From Phocoenobacter atlanticus (lineage in GTDB: Bacteria > Pseudomonadota > Gammaproteobacteria > Enterobacterales > Pasteurellaceae), in the NCBI RefSeq assembly GCF_030764225.1, contig NZ_JASAXH010000011.1: a DNA stretch of 64,000 nucleotides; one strand, written 5' to 3'. Shown here piece after piece: positions 1 through 8,174 of this stretch. Numbering within the stretch: position 1 is the first letter of the stretch; the number at the start of each line of letters is the position of its first letter. The notes beneath the pieces are model-generated. The model did no database searches and was not told the DNA's origin. It saw nothing but the letters and a program-made list of their open reading frames with translations. A program made the position numbers and the translations under genes.

Positions 1-112
1 GGAACAACGTTCTGATACCAATATTAAAATATTGACTTGTTTCTTCAAAGGTTAAACCTTTCTTCGCCTTTATTTCAAATACTTTTCGGCGGAAATCTAA
101 TGAATAGCTCAT
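1..112 (-). CDS. IS630-family transposase, N-terminal part cut by window edge
   Basis: Only the first 37 codons are in the window; the gene runs off the left edge. The translation begins MSYSLDFRRKVFEI and continues with KGLTFEETSQYFNI, which is the helix-turn-helix start of IS630-type transposases as I know them. The enzyme would bind the element ends and move it by cut-and-paste into TA sites. The start codon is ATG read on the minus strand at 110-112. Its closeness to the damaged genes that follow suggests the element helped break up this locus. Whether the copy is complete cannot be seen here. Confidence 0.75.
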   Translation of the reverse strand, partial: MSYSLDFRRKVFEIKAKKGLTFEETSQYFNIGIRTLF

Positions 113-164
113 ATTTTATACCTTAAACAGTTGGTAGTTTATATTATGCCATATAATTTTACTT

Positions 165-719
165 TTGCTATATTCTTCAACCGATAGATTATGGGATGTG
201 GGATTTGCGTTTTTTGACAAACAATCCGAGGTTGGGGAAGAGATGAATTATATCGAAATTCAGTTTCTTGATAATATCTCAACCCTAGAAAGTGAAAAGA
301 TAATTCATTTTTTAACCACTATTTCAGATAAAACCCATATTGTATATGGTATTGGTTACCAATTGTATGGCAGTATGTCTGAGGTTTTTAGCTACGCTTT
401 AGGGCTAGGTGTTGAAACCCTATATAACAATGAATCACCTTATGAATGGGGCGATCAACTCCCCTCTCGCACTGATGAAACGCCGTTATATTTCAATCAA
501 TTAAGAATGGTGTATCCTATAAATATATTAAACGATAATCATCTGATTTTTCCTCTTTCTCAACTCACATTAAAAGCATGGATTTTATCCGATAACAAAA
601 ATGGAAAAATCACAAATTTAGATAATCAAAACTATTTATGGCTTGTTGAATCATCAGAACTAGAGCGAATTAATGCGGTTTTAAGTAAGGAAGGGATATT
701 GATTTCTGCCAATTTATAA
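165..719 (+). CDS. immunity-like protein of unknown family, 5' end uncertain
   Basis: I do not recognise a named family. The protein is small, acidic, has no signal peptide or membrane segment, and its compact globular look (YGIGYQLYGSMSE, then LYFNQLRMVYPIN) resembles the orphan immunity proteins that accompany polymorphic toxins. The next gene, an SMI1/KNR4-type immunity relic, supports that guess. The frame is open from a TTG at 165; the first ATG is at 243 (MNYIEIQFLDN) behind a purine-rich GGGGAAG. The stretch before that ATG still looks coding (WDVGFAFFDK), so the 5' end may have been lost to the IS630-type element upstream. Function is inference only. Confidence 0.5.
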   Translation: MLYSSTDRLWDVGFAFFDKQSEVGEEMNYIEIQFLDNISTLESEKIIHFLTTISDKTHIVYGIGYQLYGSMSEVFSYALGLGVETLYNNESPYEWGDQLPSRTDETPLYFNQLRMVYPINILNDNHLIFPLSQLTLKAWILSDNKNGKITNLDNQNYLWLVESSELERINAVLSKEGILISANL

Positions 720-749
720 AATTAAGGCATATTAAAAAGAAAATAAATT

Positions 750-1248
750 ATGAATAAATTAATCAAAATTTTACCTATTCCCAATAATCCTGTTGAAAAT
801 ATCAAGATGGATATAAATATAAACTTACCCAATGATTATATTGAATTTATTTCTATTTATGGTTCTGGGCAAATTGATTTTTTCTTAAGTATTTTTAATT
901 ATGCTTCTAAAAATGATTTCACTCCACGAGATTTAATATCTCGATGATTTACAGTCTATCAAAATTGAGCAACCTGACTATTGTAATTTTAATGTATATC
1001 CTGAAAAGAATGGGTTATATCCTTTTGGACAAACAGATAATGGCGATTACTTACTTTGGAAAACGGCTGGAAATATCAATGATTGGACAGTTTCTATAAT
1101 AGAATGCCGCTCTCTAGAAGCACAACATACGCCCTATAATTTTGTCGATTTTTTATATTTGTTACTGAGTAAAGAAGTTCGCTATGATGCCTTTCCAGAA
1201 GACTTTCCATCTGAAAAGATTGAATTTCAACCCGCTTGGAGAATATAA
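750..1248 (+). pseudogene. SMI1/KNR4-type immunity protein, frameshifted
   Basis: The first frame runs 65 codons (MNKLIKILPIPNNP, then LPNDYIEFISIYGSGQI) and stops at a TGA near 945. One base further on, a second frame continues without a break to TAA at 1246-1248 and contains YPFGQTDNGDYLLW and DWTVSIIECRS. Together they make one SMI1/KNR4-like protein of about 166 residues, a family often found as immunity to contact-dependent or Rhs toxins. The total of 499 bases is one more than a multiple of three, so a single inserted base explains the break. It lies 30 bases after the previous immunity-like gene, probably once in the same cassette. Confidence 0.7.
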
Positions 1249-1350
1249 TTCTGACAAGTTTTCGTAGTATAAAAGCTGTTAATAAAAGATATATTAGCAA
1301 AGATGATATGCCAGCAATACATTTAATCTTGGTTTAACTTAAATATTTTG

Positions 1351-1380
1351 TGTAGAGGTGTAGTATGCTACACCTCTACA
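1351..1380. repeat. 30-bp perfect hairpin, dispersed family
   Basis: Arms of 13 bases (TGTAGAGGTGTAG and its complement) flank a TATG loop. Very similar hairpins occur at 36316-36345 and 48065-48092. There is no T-run, so a role as transcription terminator is possible but unproven. Confidence 0.7.
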
Positions 1381-1457
1381 AATTTCATCAAAAAATCAGT
1401 ATGTTATATAAAAAAAGTAATTAAAACAAAACCCCGAACTTTACAAAAAGGAAATAA

Positions 1458-1733
1458 ATGATGACAAAAACGCTTGAAGAAATTTTGGGATTTGATCCTC
1501 TTACTTATGTGAATGAAATTCCTGGTAAAATTAAATGTGATTTCAGGGAGTTTTGGTACGTGGAAGACAATGAGGGAATCTTTCAAAAAAAATTATTTAG
1601 TAAATTAGTCGATGCAGTTAATTTAAATAAGATTTTATTCTTACTCAAACTGCTCTTTCCATTTTTGAGCATAATTACCCACAGCAAATTCAGACATAAT
1701 TATATTGTTAAAATTTATTTTTTGAGAAGCTAA
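1458..1733 (+). CDS. truncated hypothetical protein
   Basis: I do not recognise this protein. It starts at ATGATG behind a good ribosome site (AAGGAAATA), giving MTKTLEEILGFDPLTYVNE and FREFWYVEDNEG. After about 58 residues (VNLNK) the reading frame enters the antisense of the convergent gene ending at 1641 and becomes a hydrophobic string (LLKLLFPFLSII) that is almost certainly not native. The likely picture is a gene whose 3' part was removed by a deletion that joined it to the neighbouring gene. It may be one more remnant of a toxin/immunity locus. Confidence 0.4.
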   Translation: MMTKTLEEILGFDPLTYVNEIPGKIKCDFREFWYVEDNEGIFQKKLFSKLVDAVNLNKILFLLKLLFPFLSIITHSKFRHNYIVKIYFLRS

Positions 1734-2759
1734 AATTTGATTAGACTTGATGTCCTTTACAACTAACCTTTTATTTTTATCTATTATAATATAAGTAGAT
1801 TGATCAGGTGAATTAAAGAGCCATAAATCATCGGTTTGATTCCATTGTGGAGGGGTGAGTTTTAAAGCTTTATGTATCTTGGTTTTATAAAAATCTTTTT
1901 TACTATATAAAGACAAAGGTTGAGTGGGAGCTAAAAAGCGTCGAGAGGAATTACCATTAAGTAATACCATTGGTACGACATACACGCCATTATTACCAAT
2001 CTGTAAATCAAAATAAACCTCTTTATGGTTATCAATACTTCCCGCCCAAGGTAATACATAATCTTTGGTGATGTCTGTCTCAATAGACTCATAAGCTCCT
2101 TGAGAGATCGCTCTTATCACAACATTATTTTTTGTATTGTTATCAACATAGTCCAATAATTCATTGGATAATTTCCCTTGCCAATCCAAAGGATAAATCG
2201 CTGTTTTTTCCATAGCATTAAACCAAGAAGCACTACCATTCACTTCTGATTCAAACCCTGTGGTTAGATAAAAATTAGCATTAAGGTAGGAGATTTTCTC
2301 AAAATCTATACTGATCGCATCTTGAAAAGTGGGCATTTGTTTTTGCATAAAAGTAAGGAGTTGTTTTTTATTTTTAAAGAATTTAGGTTTAGTGATAGAA
2401 GAACCCAGTTGATACTCTTTTAATGCATCTTCAGATAAATACTCCTCATAATCAGCTGGATTTATTTTTGTTTCCTCTACTCCCATTGTTGCGTATAAAA
2501 ACCCTTTTTTAGTCGGTACTAATAAATAATCTAAACTAAAAATCTGTACCTTATTATCCTTGCGATAAATACCCAATGTTTTAAGTGGCACATAAGATTT
2601 TACTTTTTGTTTATCATCATTCGTATTGTCATACATCACACTATAACTGCCTTCACTAAAACCCGAGTTGTCTGTCTCCAATCCAATTAACTGGATAAAC
2701 TCTTGGGCATAGGCTGTTTGTATCAATACTGATAACAATAAAATAGCTATTTTTTTCAT
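1641..2759 (-). CDS. secreted protein of unknown function
   Basis: I do not recognise a family. The N-terminus MKKIAILLLSVLIQTAYA followed by QE is a clear Sec signal peptide cut after residue 18, so the mature protein of about 354 residues is periplasmic or surface-exposed. There are no further membrane segments, no lipobox and no obvious repeats. It is rich in Asn, Lys and aromatic residues, with WNQTDDLWLFNSPDQ near the C-terminus. The start ATG follows a fair ribosome site (AAAGAGAAT). The 3' end overlaps the truncated plus-strand ORF by 93 bases, so a recombination junction lies close to its stop codon. Confidence 0.7.
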   Translation of the reverse strand: MKKIAILLLSVLIQTAYAQEFIQLIGLETDNSGFSEGSYSVMYDNTNDDKQKVKSYVPLKTLGIYRKDNKVQIFSLDYLLVPTKKGFLYATMGVEETKINPADYEEYLSEDALKEYQLGSSITKPKFFKNKKQLLTFMQKQMPTFQDAISIDFEKISYLNANFYLTTGFESEVNGSASWFNAMEKTAIYPLDWQGKLSNELLDYVDNNTKNNVVIRAISQGAYESIETDITKDYVLPWAGSIDNHKEVYFDLQIGNNGVYVVPMVLLNGNSSRRFLAPTQPLSLYSKKDFYKTKIHKALKLTPPQWNQTDDLWLFNSPDQSTYIIIDKNKRLVVKDIKSNQILASQKINFNNIIMSEFAVGNYAQKWKEQFE

Positions 2760-2780
2760 TTGGTTATTCTCTTTAATAAA

Positions 2781-2942
2781 TTATTGGTATATTCCTTGCA
2801 CAAATTTTACTACTGAATTTTTGAAGTCAATTTGTGTTTTCTCTTCACATTTATCTTTCGTTTTATCTTGATACCACATTCTATTGGTAATTTTATTTTT
2901 AACTAAAATATCAAAATAACCATTTGTTATGTATTTATTCAT
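2781..2942 (-). CDS. small hypothetical ORF, possibly a remnant
   Basis: Starting at the ATG at 2942 the peptide is 53 residues (MNKYITNGYFDILVKN, CEEKTQIDFKNSV). A longer reading from a TTG at 2981 is unlikely because it starts inside an uptake signal (AGCGGTCAC with a TTTGCAAA box near 2975-3005). No convincing ribosome site is present. It ends 21 bases before the start of the secreted protein gene downstream. It may be the tail of a decayed gene rather than a working one. Confidence 0.28.
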   Translation of the reverse strand: MNKYITNGYFDILVKNKITNRMWYQDKTKDKCEEKTQIDFKNSVVKFVQGIYQ

Positions 2943-3020
2943 AAAAACAAAACAACAGTCACTTTTCCTTAATTTTTGCAAATTTTAATAAACAAGTGAC
3001 CGCTATTCTCAATATTATAT

Positions 3021-4241
3021 TTACGACTGACGATAAGTTTTCAAAAATCGCTCTAATCGTCCAATCGCTTCTTCTAATTGATACACATAAGGCAAGGTTA
3101 CAATACGGAAATGGTCAGGTTTATGCCAATTGAAACCTGTACCTTGTACTAGAAGTACTTTTTCTTGCTTTAATAAATCCAATACAAATTTCTGATCATC
3201 TTTAATATTGTACATTTCGGTATCAATTTTAGGGAATAAATACATTGCACCCTTTGGCTTAACACAGCTGATTCCCGGTATTTGAGTTACTAAATTATAT
3301 GCCACATCACGTTGTTCTAATAAACGCCCACCTGGAATAATAAATTCATTAATACTTTGATAACCACCTAGTGCAGTTTGAATACCGTGTTGCATTGGCG
3401 TGTTGGCACATAAACGCATAGAAGAAAGCATATCTAATCCTTCAATATAGCCTTCTGCTTGATATTTTGCTCCACCACTTAATACCATCCAACCTTGACG
3501 AAATCCTGCGACTCGATATGCCTTTGACAAGCCATTTAAGGTAATTGTGAAAAGATCAGGGGCTAATGCAGCGATATGATAATGAACAGCATCGTCATAT
3601 AGAATTTTGTCATAAATTTCATCGGCAAATACAATCAAGTTATGCTCACGTGCCACTTGTGCTATTTCTAATAAAATCTCACGGCTATACACCACACCAG
3701 TCGGATTATTAGGATTAATCACCACAATGGCTTTGGTTTTCTCGGTAATTTTAGATTTAATATCTGCAATATCTGGAAACCAATCATTCTCTTCATCACA
3801 CAAATAATGTTTAACGTTACCCCCTGAAAGAGTGGCAGCAGCCGTCCAAAGAGGATAATCAGGCATTGGAATAAGGATTTCATCGCCTTCATTTAATAAT
3901 GCTTGCATTGATATTGTGATCAATTCAGATACACCATTACCAATATAGACATCATTGACATCAATATCTAATAATCCTTTAGATTGATAATATTGCACAA
4001 TGGCCTTTCGAGCTGAATATAAGCCTTTTGAATCACCATAACCCTGTGCTGTCGGTAAGTTATGAATAATGTCAACCAATACTTCATCAGGGGCTTCAAA
4101 ACCAAATGGTGCAGGATTGCCAATATTTAATTTAAGTAATTTATGCCCTTCCTCTTCCAATCGCATTGCTTCTTTATGGACAGGACCTCGAATGTCATAA
4201 CAAACATTATCTAACTTGCTGGATTTTGGAAAACTTTTCAT
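3021..4241 (-). CDS. alaA: alanine aminotransferase AlaA
   Basis: This PLP enzyme (fold type I, class I/II aminotransferase) makes alanine from pyruvate using glutamate, in the cytoplasm. The sequence follows E. coli AlaA nearly end to end (SSKLDNVCYDIRGP, LKLNIGNPAPFGFEAPD, VVINPNNPTGVVYS). The Schiff-base lysine lies in NGLSKAYRVAGFRQGW at about residue 240, with the PLP-binding FADEIYDKILYD before it. I chose the ATG at 4241, giving 406 residues against 405 in E. coli; a GTG at 4268 would add nine residues not found in the family. It is transcribed alone; a long palindromic repeat lies upstream. Confidence 0.95.
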   Translation of the reverse strand: MKSFPKSSKLDNVCYDIRGPVHKEAMRLEEEGHKLLKLNIGNPAPFGFEAPDEVLVDIIHNLPTAQGYGDSKGLYSARKAIVQYYQSKGLLDIDVNDVYIGNGVSELITISMQALLNEGDEILIPMPDYPLWTAAATLSGGNVKHYLCDEENDWFPDIADIKSKITEKTKAIVVINPNNPTGVVYSREILLEIAQVAREHNLIVFADEIYDKILYDDAVHYHIAALAPDLFTITLNGLSKAYRVAGFRQGWMVLSGGAKYQAEGYIEGLDMLSSMRLCANTPMQHGIQTALGGYQSINEFIIPGGRLLEQRDVAYNLVTQIPGISCVKPKGAMYLFPKIDTEMYNIKDDQKFVLDLLKQEKVLLVQGTGFNWHKPDHFRIVTLPYVYQLEEAIGRLERFLKTYRQS

Positions 4242-4370
4242 ATTTTTACCTATTTTAACTTTTGTCACTTTTCATTAAAAAATTGAGTTCAAACAACTTT
4301 ACCTTAACTTATTCAGAATTTAAAGAAAAAATAGGTTAAAATATAAGAAATTATCAGGGAAACCGCATAC

Positions 4371-4537
4371 TTTTCCCCCTCCCTAACCCTCCCCCGCAAG
4401 CGGAGGAGGGAATTTGGAGCTTATACAATTATTCCTCCCTCCGTTTGCGGGGAGAGGTTAGGGCAGGAATTATGGAGATCTTGTCTATGTGTAATTATTC
4501 CTCCCTTCGTTTACGGGGGGAGGTTAGGAGGGGGGAA
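4371..4537. repeat. three-part C/G-rich palindromic cassette, copy 1
   Basis: The block starts with TTCCCCCTCCCTAACCCTCC and CCCCGCAAGCGGAGGAGGG, then two spaced modules that read as the reverse complement of this pattern (CGTTTGCGGGGAGAGGTTAGG; CGTTTACGGGGGGAGGTTAGG) and ends GGAGGGGGGAAA. The outer ends are complementary, so the whole can fold on itself. A second copy is at 30021-30165. It fills most of the 379 bases between alaA and menF; the rest, 4538-4620, shows nothing beyond the menF leader. Confidence 0.8.
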
Positions 4538-4620
4538 ATGATAAATTAAAAGTACGCTCTACCCTAAAGAAATTATTAACCATACACTACTTACATTTAC
4601 TCAACATTATAAATCTGCCA

Positions 4621-5907
4621 ATGACATTATTTAACCAATTAAAAAATCAACTTAAAATTCAATTAGATCAAATTATCGAACATAAAAATGTCAATAATGG
4701 ATTAATAATACTCCACGCTGAGCAATCTTGTTCTATTGAGAATAAATCACTATTAAGTTGGCTAAAAGCACAAAATAGCTACCCTAAGTACTATTGGCAA
4801 AATCGTATTAATACATTGACTTTAACGGCTATTGGTTCCGTAAAATCTTTTAATAATATTCAACAAGCACAACAATTTAGCCACAAAAATCACTGCACTC
4901 TTGTTGGTGGAATACCCTTTTCAGGGGAAGCTTGTTTTATTCTACCTCGTTTACTACTTGCAAAAAAAGAACAAAAAGTCACCGCTTGCTTAGTGATTGA
5001 TGGTAATCATTTAATACAAGAAAAAACAATTATCGACACTCTTTTTGAAAATTTTGAACAATTCGCTGAATTAGAAAAAATACAATGTAATCTATTAAAA
5101 AGTATGCCCTATACCAATTTTGAACAATGGTCTAAAAATATTCAAAATGCCATTCAACATATTGAAAAAGGAACATTTAACAAAGTTGTATTAGCTAATG
5201 CCACTGATTTTATTTGTGAAAATTCTATCTCTGCCTACGATCTTTTAGCATTGAGTCAACAGAAAAATAAACATTGTTTCCATTTCTTATGGCAAGAAAC
5301 GAATGAAAAAGCCTTTATGGGATCTAGTCCTGAACGACTTTATAAAAGAGAACAACAACAATTTTATACAGAAGCACTAGCTGGGACTGTTGCAGTTACA
5401 GATCACCAAAAACAGACCAAAGAAAATGCAAGATGGTTATTATGCGACCCTAAAAATAATTTGGAAAATCAATATGTTGTTGATGATATTAGTGAAAACT
5501 TAAACGCTTATTCTCATCATATCACTATTGGTGAACCACATCTCAAACGTTTACCAAATGTTCAACACCTTCGTCGCTTAATTGAAATGGAATTAAAAGA
5601 AAATATCAGTGATACTGAATGTTTACAACAAATTCACCCAACCGCCGCAGTGGCTGGATATCCTAGAAATACCGCTATCCCTTTTATTCTCCAAACTGAA
5701 AATTTTGAACGAAATTGGTACTCTGGCACACTTGGATTTTTAAATACTGAACAAGCCGAATTTTGTGTTACATTACGTTCTGCTCTTATTCAACAAAACA
5801 AAATAACCGTCTATGCTGGAGCAGGAATTATGAGAAATTCTACCCCTGAATCGGAATGGCAAGAAATTCAGCATAAAGCGTTAGCGATGATTAAATTATT
5901 AAAATAA
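4621..5907 (+). CDS. menF: isochorismate synthase MenF
   Basis: MenF turns chorismate into isochorismate, the first step of menaquinone synthesis. The protein has 428 residues, as expected (E. coli 431). The C-terminal chorismate-binding domain is clear: FNKVVLANAT, FMGSSPERL, EALAGTVAV, HPTAAVAGYPR, WYSGTLGF and FCVTLRSALI in the usual order. The N-terminal third is variable, as in the family. The AVAGYPR motif and the lack of PabB or TrpE signatures separate it from the related synthases. menC lies 1.3 kb downstream beyond an iron transport gene on the other strand, so the pathway genes are near each other but not an operon. Confidence 0.93.
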   Translation: MTLFNQLKNQLKIQLDQIIEHKNVNNGLIILHAEQSCSIENKSLLSWLKAQNSYPKYYWQNRINTLTLTAIGSVKSFNNIQQAQQFSHKNHCTLVGGIPFSGEACFILPRLLLAKKEQKVTACLVIDGNHLIQEKTIIDTLFENFEQFAELEKIQCNLLKSMPYTNFEQWSKNIQNAIQHIEKGTFNKVVLANATDFICENSISAYDLLALSQQKNKHCFHFLWQETNEKAFMGSSPERLYKREQQQFYTEALAGTVAVTDHQKQTKENARWLLCDPKNNLENQYVVDDISENLNAYSHHITIGEPHLKRLPNVQHLRRLIEMELKENISDTECLQQIHPTAAVAGYPRNTAIPFILQTENFERNWYSGTLGFLNTEQAEFCVTLRSALIQQNKITVYAGAGIMRNSTPESEWQEIQHKALAMIKLLK

Positions 5908-5922
5908 CCATCCATATAAAAA

Positions 5923-5945
5923 AAGGGCGAATTTAATTCGCCCTT
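5923..5945. terminator. bidirectional terminator between menF and fbpA
   Basis: A 10-bp perfect stem (AAGGGCGAAT with its complement) and a 3-base loop sit between two convergent genes, with an A-run on the left that serves as the U-tract for the minus-strand transcript. Confidence 0.8.
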
Positions 5946-5966
5946 AAATCACAATATAATCAAAAA

Positions 5967-6989
5967 CTATTTTTCAATATCAAATTGTACTTCATCCACT
6001 AATTGAAGAGCTTGTTTATAATGCTCTGCAATTTTTTCTAATTGAAGTTTATCAGCGGTGAACTCACCCCAACTTGCTACTAATTTAGAACGTTTAACAC
6101 CATTTTTCACAGGGAATTCGTGGTTTAATTCAGCATACAATTTTTGTGCAGTATTTTTAGATAAATACTCCATTAATTTAATTGCATTTTCTTTATTTGG
6201 TGCATATTTGCTCAATGCCATACCACTAATATTTAAGTGAGTACCATATTTTCCTGTAGGGAAATTGATAATGGCTTTTTCCGCTTGTGCTTTTTGTTTT
6301 TCATCTGTAAGCATTTTGCCAAAGTAGTAGCTATTTGCGATGGCATAATCACATTCACCTGCTGCGATCCCTTTGATTTGAGCTCGGTCATTACCTTGTG
6401 GTTTACGAGCAAGATTTGCTTTTAAGCCTTTCAAGAAACCACGAGTAACATCAACGCCATAATGCTCAATTAAAGAGGCAAAGAGTGATACATTGTAAGC
6501 ATTTTTACCAGAACGGATACAAATTTTACCTTTATATTCAGGTTTTGCTAAATCAATATAATCAAAGCCAGCAGGTAATTTTCCTACACGATCTTTTGAG
6601 GTATAAATTGCTCTTGCACGAGTGGTTAATGCAAACCAATCACCATCTGAATCACGGAATTGATATGGAATATTTTTTTCTAGAACTTTAGATTTAACTT
6701 TTTGTGCAAAACCAGAGTCTACTAATTCCATTACACGAGAAATATCTACTGTCAATAACACATCTGCAGGGCTAAGATCTTTTTCTTCTTGAATACGCTT
6801 AATTAAACCTTTACCAGAGAAAAGCACGTTTACTTTAATTCCAGTGTCTTTTTCAAACTGTTTAAGCATTGGGTTAATTAAGTGAGGCTGACGATATGAA
6901 TAAACATTCACTTCATTTTTTGCAAATGCAGAAGTAGATAAAACGATTGGTAGTGCTAAAGCACAAGTTGATAAAATTTTTTTCATCAT
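5967..6989 (-). CDS. fbpA: periplasmic ferric iron-binding protein FbpA
   Basis: This is the substrate-binding protein of an Fe(III) ABC importer. A signal peptide (KKILSTCALALPIVLSTSAFA) precedes the mature start KNEVNVYSYRQP. The typical series VYSYRQPHLINPMLK, ADVLLTVDISRVME, ICIRSGKNAYNVS and ANSYYFGKM is present; the two adjacent tyrosines in SYYF are the expected iron ligands. It closely resembles Mannheimia-type FbpA as I recall it. No permease (fbpB) or ATPase (fbpC) gene is next to it: menF lies on one side and menC on the other. A Fur-box-like sequence upstream suggests iron repression. A different cargo cannot be excluded, since the wider family also binds sugar phosphates. Confidence 0.88.
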   Translation of the reverse strand: MMKKILSTCALALPIVLSTSAFAKNEVNVYSYRQPHLINPMLKQFEKDTGIKVNVLFSGKGLIKRIQEEKDLSPADVLLTVDISRVMELVDSGFAQKVKSKVLEKNIPYQFRDSDGDWFALTTRARAIYTSKDRVGKLPAGFDYIDLAKPEYKGKICIRSGKNAYNVSLFASLIEHYGVDVTRGFLKGLKANLARKPQGNDRAQIKGIAAGECDYAIANSYYFGKMLTDEKQKAQAEKAIINFPTGKYGTHLNISGMALSKYAPNKENAIKLMEYLSKNTAQKLYAELNHEFPVKNGVKRSKLVASWGEFTADKLQLEKIAEHYKQALQLVDEVQFDIEK

Positions 6990-7080
6990 AGTTTCCTTTA
7001 TTTTTTGGACAAAAAAGAGAATAAAACCTATTATTTTTTATATAGGAATTGAGCAAATAATAGTTCTTAAACCCAATAAT

Positions 7081-7099
7081 GTCAATGAGAATTATTATT
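7081..7099 (-). promoter_or_regulatory. putative Fur box for fbpA
   Basis: Read on the minus strand the 19 bases AATAATAATTCTCATTGAC match the Fur consensus GATAATGATAATCATTATC at about 13 positions, including the two TCATT/AAT half-site cores. It lies about 90-110 bases upstream of the fbpA start. Function is inferred from the match and the gene's role. Confidence 0.6.
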
Positions 7100-7173
7100 G
7101 ATAATTTTTTAGACGATTTTATAGGATATATCATTTATAATAATTAAAACTTAAAAAAGATAACCAATATTCA

Positions 7174-8154
7174 ATGCAATTTAAACTTTATCGCTACCAT
7201 TTACCCATTACAACAGAGCTTATATTAAGAGGTCAAACACTTAATATACGGCAGGGATTGATTGTGCAATTAACAAAAAAAGGAAAAGTAGGTATAGGTG
7301 AAATTGCACCTTTGCCTTCTTTTAGTGTAGAAACACTACCGCAAGCAGAAAAGCAAGTTAGAGAAGTTTTGAAGCGGTTACATTATAATCAAAATTTGCA
7401 GTTAGAGAAATGCTACCCTAGTGTTGCCTTTGGATTAAGTTGTGCATTTGCAGAGTTAAATAATGAGCTAAGCACAGAAAAAATAAAGACACAAACCGCC
7501 CCCTTATTTAAAGGAAATAAAACAGAATTTATTACTCAGCTTGCTCAGATGGAAACCAAAATAGCGAAAGTAAAAATTGCTATTCAGCCACCAGAACGAG
7601 AAGCAGAGGCAATTAATCAACTTCTTGTAGAAATACCAAATTTAACTCTACGCTTAGATGCAAACCGTAAATGGGATTGGCAACAAGCGGTCACATTTGG
7701 TAAAAAATTTGCAAAATGTCACCGCTCAAGATTGGAATTTATTGAAGACCCCTGCCAAACAGCAACACTTTCACAACAATTTGCGGAGAAATTTCAACTC
7801 CCTATTGCGTGGGATGAAACTTCACGAGAACCTGATTTTTTTGTAAAAAAACAACCTAATGTAACCGCTATAATTATTAAACCGACCTTAACAGGTTCAC
7901 TTGAGAAATGTAAAAAACTGGTTGAACAAACACATCAACAAGGTTTGCAGGCAGTGATTAGTTCAAGTATTGAATCTAGTCTTGGGCTTTCTCAATTGGC
8001 TCATTTTTCCTCTCAATATACGCCAAATTCTATTGCAGGTTTAGATACGTTGAACTTAATGCAACAGCAACTTGTAAGACCCTTTGGAAGTTCTACATTA
8101 CCTTTAGTCAATCTCAATAGTGAATTTGTTGAAGAGTTAGTTATTACTATATAA
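7174..8154 (+). CDS. menC: o-succinylbenzoate synthase MenC
   Basis: MenC dehydrates SHCHC to o-succinylbenzoate in menaquinone synthesis. It belongs to the enolase superfamily. The barrel motifs appear in order: VKIAI (first catalytic Lys), LRLDANRKWDW (metal Asp), FIEDPC (metal Glu), AWDET (metal Asp), IIIKPTLTGS (second catalytic Lys) and SSSIESSLGLSQLAHF. The length of 326 is normal for the family. The start ATG follows AAAAAAGATAA, a weak ribosome site. The gene carries an inverted pair of uptake signals inside its coding sequence at 7683-7726. It is transcribed away from fbpA. Confidence 0.92.
   Translation: MQFKLYRYHLPITTELILRGQTLNIRQGLIVQLTKKGKVGIGEIAPLPSFSVETLPQAEKQVREVLKRLHYNQNLQLEKCYPSVAFGLSCAFAELNNELSTEKIKTQTAPLFKGNKTEFITQLAQMETKIAKVKIAIQPPEREAEAINQLLVEIPNLTLRLDANRKWDWQQAVTFGKKFAKCHRSRLEFIEDPCQTATLSQQFAEKFQLPIAWDETSREPDFFVKKQPNVTAIIIKPTLTGSLEKCKKLVEQTHQQGLQAVISSSIESSLGLSQLAHFSSQYTPNSIAGLDTLNLMQQQLVRPFGSSTLPLVNLNSEFVEELVITI
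7683..7726. repeat. inverted pair of DNA uptake signals inside menC
   Basis: ACAAGCGGTCACATTT is followed by AAAAAATTTGC and then by the reverse-oriented AAAATGTCACCGCT. The first copy is a full Apl-type USS with its distal AT-rich box. Being inside a gene, it is presumably tolerated at the protein level (QQAVTFGKKFAKCHR). Confidence 0.75.
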
Positions 8155-8174
8155 AAATACTATATAAAAAAGAT

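Noticed and set aside
1249..1330. Short open stretch ending KDDMPAIHLILV after the SMI1-type relic
   Set aside because: No start codon or ribosome site, too short to assign; it may be another relic but cannot be supported.
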